DNA of 21,741 nucleotides from Perkinsus marinus ATCC 50983 (lineage: Eukaryota; Perkinsozoa; Perkinsida; Perkinsidae). The number at the start of each line of letters is the position of its first letter. The first letter of the stretch is position 1. The notes beneath the pieces are model-generated. The model was not told where the DNA came from and made no database searches. It was given only the letters and a program-made list of their open reading frames with translations. A program made the translations under genes and the position numbers. This document shows positions 10,501 to 19,900 of this stretch, piece by piece. The DNA lies in the NCBI RefSeq assembly GCF_000006405.1, contig NW_003212056.1:87172-108912 (forward strand). Direction: 5' to 3'.

Positions 10501-11450
10501 GGGAACCTCTAGATAGGTACCCAACTCTCTTTGCATTAATGTCGGGGGACTCCAATATAGCTATTCCCTCCTGGACCTGAACCTCATAGAGGCTCGCTTC
10601 ACTGCTAGGTGTCATCGGTCCCGGGACAGGCTGTTGTTTGGAAGTGCCACTTGGCTGTCCCTCTTGCTCTGCGTGAGCCCACGGCGTTGCGATGGAAGGG
10701 TATTTCAAGGAGCGCTTGATGTCATCAAGGTTCATTGACTTAGCGTAGTCAAGCTCCTGCTGGAGGATGACCTGATTACGAGGGACTTTGGATTCGGATA
10801 ATCTTGATGACCAAGAGCGTGGATTCACCAGTCTAGCCTGCAGCTTCCGAACATACGGGTGATACGCGATCTTCGAGGTAGCATCCAGGTGCCCTTGCTT
10901 CCAGTCTCCGAATAGGAAGTTAAAGAGTCGTGTCATCTCAGCTTGGTGTTCAGCCGTGTTCAAAAGTTCTGGGGAGAAAAACCTGATAGTAGCGATAGGA
11001 GCTAATCCGTGCGATCATAGAGACTATGCATCACAACCGAGGACTGATCCATCTACGAGTACACGAGGCATACCAAGCTCTGATATCTTCTGTCTGTGTC
11101 CGCTGACACCTATAGGGTATCGCTACCGTGCATGTTGCTTTGGTCTGTGCTGTGTCGGATCTGATATCTACCACGACTCCCTTTTCCCTTCGTGGTAATG
11201 GGTCCGTCTCTGTGTCTAATAATACAGAGTTTCTGCCTTCCAATGTACAATTAACATGACTACGTTGGTCTTTGATTGACTGGTCAACTGTTTGAGTGTG
11301 TCTATCGCATGCAGCTTCCTCAGTCATAACATGTACATCAGTACGTACTGCTGTGTCTGTTTGAGTGGAGGCATCGACCTTCATGCCTGTGAATGCAATG
11401 GGGCGATCTACTGTGATGCTCGATGTCTTGCCCCGGAATAGACGAGACAT
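7587..11450 (-). CDS. large IQ-motif protein with TQT motifs and SH3b-like segment (interrupted by assembly gap)
   Basis: Minus-strand gene; no known orthologue is recognised. ATG 11450 opens a head with three TQT motifs (ASTQTD, HTQTVD, RTQTED at residues about 29, 52 and 118), the core of LC8 dynein-light-chain binding sites. Clear exons are 11450-11074, 10982-10420, 10379 into the gap, a segment from 10236, about 10037-9921, 9869-9815, 9767-9676, 9627 onward, an exon ending at 9091, 9049 to about 8720, about 8330-8105, 8062-7972, 7927-7800 and 7746-7587. Exon 2 ends in an SH3b-like stretch (VQEGIAILESPD...GYLSRGSQFVA...GWITL). Three IQ (calmodulin-binding) motifs appear: AVVIQRYWRDFKAA (about 9618), AAIRIQRRFRRHLSR (about 7915) and AAVIIQHHFRIWRAW (about 7735). 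The stop is TAA 7589-7587. A cytoskeletal or flagellar scaffold that binds dynein light chain and calmodulin is a reasonable inference. Joins at 9560-9300, 10236-10037 and 8720-8330 are unresolved, and it could be more than one gene. Confidence 0.65.
8340..8720. other. unusually long intron-like stretch with repeats
   Basis: Between two coding segments of the minus-strand IQ-motif gene lie about 380 nt without protein-like sequence on that strand, against 40-90 nt for its other introns. It contains a (CCGT)n-type repeat, a GCGAGCGAAGCGAGC block and a tRNA-like sequence (separate entries). The simplest reading is an intron enlarged by insertion. Confidence 0.45.
8373..8459. repeat. GCGAGCGAAGCGAGC block and CCGT microsatellite
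   Basis: GCGGAGCGAGCGAAGCGAGC (from about 8373) has internal GAGCGA/AGCGAG symmetry. It is followed by CGCAC...GTGCG inverted words (8408-8429) and a CGTCCGTCCGTCCGTCCG tract inside GTGCG...GTGCG flanks. It is low-complexity sequence inside the presumed intron. Confidence 0.6.
8609..8770 (+). repeat. degenerate tRNA-like sequence, possible tRNA-derived SINE
   Basis: TTAGCTCAGTACGTTAG (8618-8634) resembles a tRNA D-arm/A box, and GGGTCAAATCCC (8663-8674), about 40 nt on, resembles the T-arm/B box (GGTTCAAATCC). A CGAC/GTCG pair (8641-8653) sits where the anticodon arm should be. The T-stem and acceptor stem pair poorly and one T of the T-loop is missing, so this is not a convincing functional tRNA. 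The region runs into a T-rich end (CCTTTTGTTTTTTAG, 8754-8768), as in tRNA-derived SINEs. Whether it is a SINE needs more copies. Confidence 0.35.
10237..10336. other. assembly gap of 100 N
   Basis: Exactly 100 undetermined bases, the conventional length for a gap of unknown size. Coding sequence of the minus-strand IQ-motif gene runs into it from both sides (TRHLNGTKAN on one side, ARLRGFKRILNRVE on the other). At least part of one exon and perhaps whole exons are missing. Confidence 0.97.
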
Positions 11451-11796
11451 GATATTGGAAGGCTACCATAGTGGTGATGCATTGACAACTCGACTCGATC
11501 GACACGCCAAGCATGCCGCCATGAAGAAAACAGTAGTGAACAACCTGGGGTATAGCCATGAACAAGGCCCTTCATCTCGGGTCAAGGAAAAGTGGAGCTG
11601 GGGCGATCCATGTATCCTACATACCCTCGCGACAGGGGCTCGGTGGTTCGGTCTTCCACAAGCCAGCACCATACAAGATCCATAACTGATGAAGAGAAGG
11701 AATGAGGACATGGGAGTGGCCAACCCACGTTGGCGATGTCTCGTAGCGTTTGCAAGCTGGCTGTGATAACATGGAAGGTAGTTGTGGATATTGTAC
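11451..11796. other. no recognisable gene
   Basis: Between the start of the IQ-motif gene and the last recognisable ALG5 codon I see no supported coding sequence. If the ALG5 copy ever had its usual C-terminus (the V.W.EI.GSK region and after), it should lie here, but I could not find it in any minus-strand frame. Confidence 0.5.
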
Positions 11797-12688
11797 CTCT
11801 ACCATGCGGAGGCTCATGAAGCGCGCTAAGAGCACTATTTCACTGTCCAATGCCCACCTGCGAAAAGAACGAATATGAGACTGACACAAGCATAGAAATA
11901 CCGATTGAGATGAAGGCTTCTAAATATATCCCGAGCGGCATCTCTCGTGAAGAGTTCGAAGCCGCATTGGGCACCTCGAGTGGGCTGGCAGGGACATACC
12001 ATAATGGGGACTTTCCAACCATCAGCCATACAATGAAGTGAAAACCAATCATAGCACATTTCGAATTGGGCTCCGCTTCGCTACAGCGTCAGTGGCTCTG
12101 AGGTGATCCCTCGCACCAAAGATATGGAAAGTGAGGAGTCACTACCGAGCATGAAAAAGAACTGCATCAACTAAACTAAAGAACTGGCAAGCGTGTGGCC
12201 TCTAACACCGACCGCTGCAATGCCTGAGTCTCTATCCATAACCTCCTCAAGCCGAGCAAGATCGTCGATCCTAGTAGCACCGTCTGCATCTACCATTAGG
12301 ATACGACGCCCACGGGAACATCTAACTCCATAGCTGTAAGAGCACCACTATACACTCTCTCGCTCCCCTCAGACCTACTGCCGCACCCTTCCCCATGTTC
12401 CTAGCGACCCCTACCACCCGGGTGGTTATGTCAAGTCCACTGATGCCTCCTAGTAAATTTCCTTGATGGCGTTCTGGGGACTATCGCCAGACCAGGATAT
12501 TCGAGCAAAATAACTCCTCCGTACGATTGAGGGAGGAGTGGTGCGGTCTATTACGGTGATTGGACCCCTTCAAGCGTTGTGGCCTCCATCCTCGATTCGA
12601 TATATGGATTAATTATGAGCACTAACGCAGCAACTACAGCTGCTACCAGAAGTACTTCTGGGACCAAAAAGGCATCTAGTGGTAGCAT
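11797..12688 (-). pseudogene. ALG5: ALG5 (dolichyl-phosphate beta-glucosyltransferase) relic
   Basis: ALG5 makes dolichyl-P-glucose at the ER membrane for N-glycan assembly. Recognisable minus-strand blocks in family order are: an N-terminal membrane anchor from ATG 12688 (VPEVLLVAAVVAALVLIINP); VVGVARNMGKGAAV (about 12424-12380; family R.N.GKG); RRILMVDADGATRIDDLARL with the DxD metal site (about 12310-12250); GARDHLRATDAVAKRS; IGFHFIVWLM; GAQCGFELFTRDAARDIF; and RWALDSEIVLLARFMSLRM after a good 44-nt intron. Damage: the glycosyltransferase start (P.YNEE and DDGS, about 80 residues) is missing; the intron before GARDHL ends in TTTG rather than AG; the frame slips by one base between RNVL and IGFHF (about 12052); no phase-compatible splice joins IGFHFIVWLM to GAQCGF; the C-terminus is not found. 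Because neighbouring genes splice cleanly, decay is likelier than sequencing error, but error or misassembly is possible. Confidence 0.75.
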
Positions 12689-12796
12689 AGAAAACAATGA
12701 CGAGACAACAATTCCATGGGAAAAGCTGCATGTACGAGGGCTCACGAACTTGGTATGTGTTACCTCATCGGACTTCTTCTGTAGCGTCTGTTCGAG

Positions 12797-13310
12797 TTAC
12801 TTGACTGTCTCGTTAGTCTTGTCTCTGAAACCCTGCCCCATCCCTCTCCCTATGCAGCTAGAGGCGTATTACAAGTCTGAAGTGATGAACTCCAGGCGCT
12901 TCTCTACATTGGACACAGCCTCGTCCCTTTCCTGCCGTACCTGGTGAGAATAATAAGTCGACAAGGCACTCAGTCCCGTTGTCTACCATTATTGGTCCGA
13001 CGAGAATCCAGATTACACCATTCTCGTCGAGGACGTCGAACTCTTAGGAAGGAATAAACATCTCTAAGGTTAGCGCTGGCCCTCGCAACCACCTTTTTCA
13101 CTTGTTCACTCTCACTCTTCTGTGCCGTGAGTGTGCGCACCTTGCCATATAGCTTCTGTAGCCCTAACCCAACTCAATGCCCAGCGAACGCTGACGCTCC
13201 TACTATTACGATCCTGTACGTCCTGTATCTCAGTGACTGTATCCCGATATTGGTTCTGTAACGGAGTTGAATGAGTTGCCGATATGATAGACAGCAAGTA
13301 GAGCGGTCAT
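12797..13310 (-). CDS. PFDN6: prefoldin subunit 6, possibly truncated
   Basis: Prefoldin is the hexameric co-chaperone that hands unfolded actin and tubulin to CCT; subunit 6 is a beta-type subunit. The minus-strand exons are 13310-13293, 13255-13220, 13155-13093, 13040-12987, 12940-12873 and 12824-12797, with introns of 37-64 nt. They encode 88 residues with matching phases. The diagnostic beta-hairpin region is clear: FDVLDENGVIWILVGPIM, then VRQERDEAVSNVEKRLEFI, matching the family pattern LLD...V(F/Y)KL.GPVLV.QE...A...V.KRL.YI. An N-terminal helix (YRDTVTEIQDKLYGKV) precedes it. The C-terminal helix stops at TAA (12799-12797) after DKTNETVK, yet the same frame continues LEQTLQKKSDEV, which looks like the rest of the helix. 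Known members are about 110-130 residues. The six-residue first exon is the least certain. Confidence 0.8.
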
Positions 13311-13976
13311 ATTGGTGGATACTCCCAGAGTGATACACCTTCCCCGATGCTATCCCACCTGCTGCGGGTCATCCATTTAGTAACGACGCTACTAGAACTC
13401 AACACGGAGCTCTAACTCGGTAAGAGGGTAAGAAAAACTCAGGAGACTCAAGTTGAGACAATTGTAAACTCAGATATGTGGAAGCGTGATGATAACATTA
13501 ATCAGTATGCGTCACAGTCCCACCTATGCATGACTGCAAGCCTTGCAGTGCAAGGTGAAACCAATCGGCATTTGAGTAACGGTTTAATGCTTCATTCGAA
13601 AGCATCCTCGTTTTTCTTGACTATGTAAAGACACGACTTGGAAACACTACGCGTGACAGCACGAGACGAGAGACGTTAGAGCTAGAAGGACTCCGGCCTG
13701 GCGAAGATTGATCAGTAAGTCTAAAATCACCACTCTTGCCACAGTACTTGAGTGAGCCAACGATGTAACATGAGAGAAATTTCCCGAATATAGACTGTTT
13801 TGACGCGCGCTAAAACAGTAATCGAGCCCTGCTGGACATCCCAGCTCCTTTAGAGTCGAGTAGCTAACTAGTATTAGTCATGTTCCTCAGTCTTCCAGCA
13901 TAGCGCGTTCTCCTCGTAGGCTCTGATCTCACAACTGGCGACACCTCTTCTTAGTTTCTCGTGGTAGCTCTCCACA
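13311..13976. other. spacer between divergent prefoldin-6 and RPA1 genes
   Basis: The 666 nt between two head-to-head genes show no protein-like frame. This should contain both promoters. The only striking structure is the palindrome at 13794-13819. A pyrimidine-rich stretch ends in TCGTGGTAG at 13967, nine bases before the RPA1 ATG, which could be the last AG of a 5' intron or a trans-splicing acceptor; this cannot be told from sequence. Confidence 0.6.
13794..13819. promoter_or_regulatory. 26-nt palindrome ACTGTTTT-N10-AAAACAGT
   Basis: Perfect 8-bp arms ACTGTTTT (13794-13801) and AAAACAGT (13812-13819) flank GACGCGCGCT, whose core GCGCGC is itself palindromic. It lies about 160 nt upstream of the RPA1 start and about 485 nt from the prefoldin start. 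A related arrangement lies at 6930-6952. A site for a dimeric transcription factor is the natural inference. Confidence 0.45.
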
Positions 13977-16900
13977 ATGTCAGCGGCATCCGAAGAGCAG
14001 ATCCGTCCTGGATGCTCGATACACGATGTACAGTTCATGTAGTATACGGGGCATGGGGGGCTTTGGGGGAGTAGAAGGTGTGCTCTGCTGGGGGGGGGAT
14101 AGATACGAACTCGTCAATATGCTTTTTGAGGCTGTACAGAGGTCGTCGCGGCAGGTACATGTCCCCGAAGGAGATTCAGGACATATCTGTTAAGGAAATC
14201 ACAGAGGTTGCTGCGTTCGGCAATCTGGCGGGTGCTCCCTTGCCTGATGGATTGTAGTCCAATAGAGAGGAGTTTAAATGTCAATGATGCATCTGTTCAG
14301 ATACGATCCCGCACTGGGACCCCTTCACATCGGTGATCTATGCAAAACGTGCGGATTAGGGGTAATGAGCTCTCGAGGGTTCGGGGGCCCGAGTGGGGCT
14401 CTATTGTCAGGTTCATGACTGTCCTGGTCACTTGGGTCACATAAAACTCGCGACTGATGTGTACAATCCTTTCTTGATACGGACATTGTAATTCGACTCG
14501 GTCCTACACCGGGATATTGGCTGCTCAGGTATAACGTGCTGCGTAGAATGTGCACTTCTTGCAATCACTTCCGTGTTCGAAAGGCTGTAACTCAGAGGTG
14601 AGACCATCATGCTCCCATTCAGTAGCTTAGACGAAATGCACAGATATTGTGATCGGTTCAAGCTCATCCTTGCCGGTCTCGAACCCGAGTCTCACGATGT
14701 AGTCATGGAGCCTTGCGATGAGAAGACAAAGTGAGATATACTAGACTCATACTTGCTTACGGGAGTTCTCAGGTCGGCGTTGGAGAGGGATATGACCTCA
14801 GACCCCAATGCGGACAGTCGAGAGGCCTTCGTTGAGCATGCTAGTAGTATAACATTCGGGGGTCCGCCAGTCTAGGGCTTTGCTGTAGGTTATCAGGATG
14901 GCTCATCATCTTACGTACCGTACATTATGGGCCATGGTGAGGAACAGAACAGGGTCAAAGCCCTGGTCAAGCAGCTGGGCCTCGCCCACAATGAGGTTAA
15001 TGATAACCTCGAGAAGCTCGTGGGCAAGAATACTAGTTGGGGAATAAGTGATCACTACTACTCTCTAAAGAGTGCATGGTATAGCTGTTGGGCTGTTCAG
15101 GTAGCTCAGGCGAGATACAGGCCTGGAACGATCTGGTGGCGGAGTTCGAGAACGAGGTATCGGTTGCGGTATGCCCCAACTGCAAGGCTAAGTCGGAGCT
15201 CTTCCGTAAGCTATTGACGACAAGAGTGACGGTCGGTGGATTGTGAACTTCTAGGTGTTGATGGATACAACAAGATCTTCCGGAAACTTCGAGGGAAGGC
15301 CGCAGAGAAGTTTGTCACTCCCACCTACGTACAGCTATATTGAGTAATACTATGTGGCCCATCTCGAACGCAGGTGCGCAACCTCCTTCACAAGCTCTGG
15401 TGTGAGGAGAGGGAGATTTTGGAGTTCCTATTCCCAGCCTCTGTGGGTCGTGGTGAAGACATTTTCTTCATGCAGAATATAGTGGTCCCTCCAAACAAGC
15501 TGAGACCTCTACGTTTTGGTGGTGATAGTGATGATAACCAAGGATTCTTACCTGCTTCAACGGTTTGTCTGAAGAATATACTTGAATCCAATCTACTACT
15601 CAAGCAGCTACTCGAGACTGACCAGGAGGCTGTAGAGAACCCTAATGACAGGGAAAAGGGTGAGTTATGAAGTTGCTCGTGTCAGTGGAGTCCACTGTGA
15701 TATCTTCAGCTGGCGATGCCCTGCCGAACCTCATATCGGATGAGGATGAGACTATGAAGCCTGTCGACAACACTCCTCAGAGAGGGCCTATGACTACTCT
15801 TGGAACTGCACTCATTGACTTGCAGAATAACGTAAATAACTATCTAGATTCTGCTAAGAGCGGCAAGGCCCAGAACAAGGTCGTGGCATTTGGTGTACGA
15901 CAGCTTCTTGAGAGGAAGCAGGGTCTATTCAGAATGAAGATGATGGGCAAGCGTGTTAACTACGCTGCTCGTAGTGTTATCAGTCCGGATGTCTCTCTGG
16001 AGACTAACCAGATTGGCCTCCCCATGTTCGCGGCTCTACAGCTGACTGTGCCCGAGCCGGTTAACTCCTTCAACGTAGACTACCTGCGGGCGTTGGTGGA
16101 GAATGGTCCCGATAAGTACCCAGGCGCCGCTGCTGTAGTGTTCCCGGATGGCAAGCTGGTGTCACTGAAGGGTCGACAACCTCATCAGAGGAAGGCCATT
16201 GCTAGGAGTCTATATCAGAGTACCAACCCAGATAAGAAGCCTAGAGTGGTGCTCAGGCATGTGAGGGATGGTGATCCTCTGCTGGTGAATCGTCAGCCTA
16301 CCTTGCATAAGCCAGGCATCATGGCTTTGTTCGTGAAGGTAATGGAGAGTAGTCTCTCGAGCTGCTGACGAGCCTTGGGTGTTTCAGGTGCTCAGTAAAG
16401 AGAAGACTATCCGAATGCATTACTCCAACTGTAACACATTCAATGCCGATTTCGATGGTGATGAGATCAACTTGCATTGTCCTCAAGACTCTAATGCCAG
16501 AGCTGAAGCCATCTATATAGCCTCTGCCGATCACCAGTATCTGGGGCCTACCTCTGGCAAGCCCCTTCGTGGTCTTATCCAGGATCATGTTGTCTCTGGT
16601 GTATTCCTTACTGCAAGGGATCACTTCATGAGGAAGACTGAAGTTCAGAACCTCATCTACACTGCGATGCGAGCCGCTATAGAAGGCGACACGTCGGGTA
16701 TTGGTAGTGTTAAATCTAGAGGCCAGGTGACCAAGCTCACCACCCCTGCTGGGGTGCCCAAGGACTTCAGAATTGTCATGGAGCCTCCAGTCATCGTGAA
16801 ACCACAGACATTGTGGACAGGAAAGCAGGTCATCACCATCTTCCTCAAGAGTCTTATCAAGTTCGCTACTCATAGTACGGATAAAGCCGTAGTCAATGGT

Positions 16901-19900
16901 TTCAATCACCATGCTAAGGCCAAGACCCCTGGCGATCTGTGGGGTGGTGTCAGTGATGGTAACAAGGAGGAGCAGATGGTCACTATCAGAGATACTGAGC
17001 TCATAGAGGGTGTCCTGGATAAGGCTTCCTTTGGCGCCACTGCTAATGGTCTTACACATCTCTTCTATGAGCTGTGTGGCCCTAAGGCTGCTGGGCTACT
17101 ACTCACTGGTAAGCTGGTGGTAGTCTTTGATAAGGGAGTACGCCCTATTGCTCAGGTATGGGTAGGATGCTCACCCTCTACCTCCAGTACCATGGCTTCA
17201 CTTGTGCTATGAGGGATCTTCTTATCACTCCTGAGGGTGACGAGGCAAGGTTGCAGATGTTAAGGAAGGCTAGGGAAGACTCCTGGAATAAGATCAGAGA
17301 CTGGGTGAAGGAGAATAGCCCGGAGGAGGCTAATGTCAAGACTCTACATAAACTCCAGAAGGAGATAGGTACTTGATGGAATATTCGAGAGGTTGGGGAG
17401 GGAGTGGTATGAATGATCAGGTAAGTTGTATGCTGCAGACCCCAAGGTTCAACATCCCATGTTCGAAGAGCTAGAGGAAACAATGCTGTCTACCAATAGG
17501 GATTACTGGGGAAGTAACGAGGCGCTGGTGTACTCACTAGGATGGACGAGATATCACTGTTTTCAGAACTCATCGACATCTTATTCCCTAAGGGCCAGGT
17601 GTCTCCATTCCCAGATAACTGCTTCTCGGCTATGGTCAGCACAGGTAACGTCACCTCATAACATGCTTACACTCATATGGATGCTGTGTAGGTGCAAAGG
17701 GTTCGAAGGTGAATCACTCAATGATTGACGCCATGTTGGGCCAGCAGGAACTGGAGGGGCATCGTGCTCCTCGTATGAGGAATCAGCGATTCCTTCCCAG
17801 TTTTGCCCAGTATGATATCGGCCCGAGGGCTGGTGGTTACATTACCGACAGGTGAGCACGCACAATGCAGATCTGATTGTCTCGTATGCTGTGTCTAGAT
17901 TCCTGACTGGATATCGACCACAAGAGTTCTTCTACCATTGTATGGCTGGTAGAGAGGGCCTTGTTGATACTGCTGTGAAGACAGCAAGGTGAGCAGCCTG
18001 GAAGTTCCTCTCCTTCTTATCCAATGCCTTGGTGTATAGATCTGGATACTTACAGAGATGTTTGGTGAAGAACTTGGAGGGTATTACTATCAACTATGAC
18101 TACACTGTTCGGGATACTGACTCATCGATCGTCGAGTTCCTTTATGGTGAGGATGGTATGGATGTGACCAAGGTCAGCCATTTGGAACAGTAAGGCCACT
18201 CACTGACTTGGGAATACTGGTATTATAATCGCATTATTAGGTTCGATGTGTTGGATGAGAACTCTGCCTTCATGGCCAAGAGTGCTGCTGTCGCTAAGGA
18301 GGAGGCTAAGATGGAGAGCAACTTGCCGGCTCTTTATAGGAAGTGGGCGGAGAAGCCTCAGAGTGGTCGAAGGACTAAGGACCTCGTGAAAGGGGTGAGG
18401 GATCTATACGTGTATAATGGTCAGATGGTGGCAATCAGGTTAATGCTAGCGATAAGCTACGGGATGAGGAGAAGGAGCATATCGCGTTTGTTGTGAAGGA
18501 TACTCATACGAACGGAGGCAAGGCTCCTCCTATGAACAGCATGCTACCCCCATGGAGGTACTACTCCTCGACTCATATGAAGAGAGCTATTACCACTATG
18601 CGCTGGTGTTGAAGTACCATGTTGTCCGCCTCAAGGTTCACTGGTGCTATGTCCGAGCGTGAGGAGAATGCATTGACGGAGTATCTCTCCCATAGACCGG
18701 AGGAGTTGGAGAAGAAGATGCCCACTGAGGAGTTCCGTGATGTTATCATGCATAAATACGCTAGGTGGGTTGAGCAGTGATTCCTCGTGCTTCACTATAG
18801 ACCTATTTTCAGGACTCTAGCGGATCCTGGTGAAGCTGTTGGTACCTTGGCCGCTCAGGTGAGATTCGTATGTTACTATTAGGCAATGTGGTATTCCTTT
18901 GTCAGGGTATGGGAGAGCCCTCTACCCAGATGACCCTGAATACCTTCCATCTTGCTGGTCATGGTGGTGTTAACGTCACATTGGGTATCCCTCGACTGAG
19001 GGAGATTGTACAGGTAAGGTATCTCGCCTCGCTGTGGATTACATAGAGTATTGTGCTATTCTCAGACCGCATCTCGACACCTGGAAACCCCTGCTATGGA
19101 ATTCCCTGTGCTCGGGGGCCTCAAGGTTGCCGAGGAGCTCAAGGTAATGACTGATGGAGTGACGTCAATATCGGCCTCCATTCACCACTCTGTTCAGGGT
19201 AAGATGACGCGAGTGTCTCTGAAGGACGTGGTAGTGGCGACTCACGTGTTGGAGTCGGTAACTGCGGCCCAGCCTAGTGGAGAGACCATGCGAACCTACG
19301 AGCTTGTGGTAAACACTCTATGCACTGCCATCAAGATGCTGCATGAGCATCTTCTCCTGTGCAGGTTGAACTGGTTGACCCCGTTATGATCCAGAAAGCA
19401 TATCCTAGCTTGTCACAGACAGCTATTGCTCACTTCCTGGACCATGACTTCCGAGATAAGCTCAACTCAAATCTTAAGAAGTTCATCAAGATATCTGAGA
19501 GCACCTCTACGGTGAGGCGTTCCTCTGTGGGCCTTCGTGGATCGACATGGCTCTCTTCAGATCACATCACGCAAGGCCCAGCAAGAGGAGGGAGCAGCTG
19601 ATGTGTTCAATGAGATTCCCGAGGATGAGAATAATGCTGAGCAGAAGGATCAAGGCGATGAAAGCCAGAATGTCACTCGTACGCTAGCCCAGCGTGCCCG
19701 AGCTACTGATGAGGAGAGGGAGGCCGAGCTTGATAGGATGGAGGCTGCTAGCGGTAGGCGTGCAGGGGATGCTCTGTATTATATTGATTGTGGGTGTAGA
19801 TGCCGATGATGCTGATGAAGGACAGTATGATGACCTTGTTGATGACGCAGCAGCAGCAGTGATGATGATAAGAAGATGATGTAGGAGAGGAGTGGTATGA

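Noticed and set aside
11850-12041. 63-codon ATG frame on the plus strand with protein-like composition
   Set aside because: The opposite strand carries ALG5 blocks (GAQCGFELFTRDAARDIF and neighbours) over the same bases, so this is a shadow.
12579-12947. Plus-strand frame, apparently spliced (GTATGT...TGCAG), Ser/Thr-rich
   Set aside because: It lies antisense to prefoldin-6 exons and the ALG5 membrane anchor, which match known families; the plus-strand reading matches nothing.
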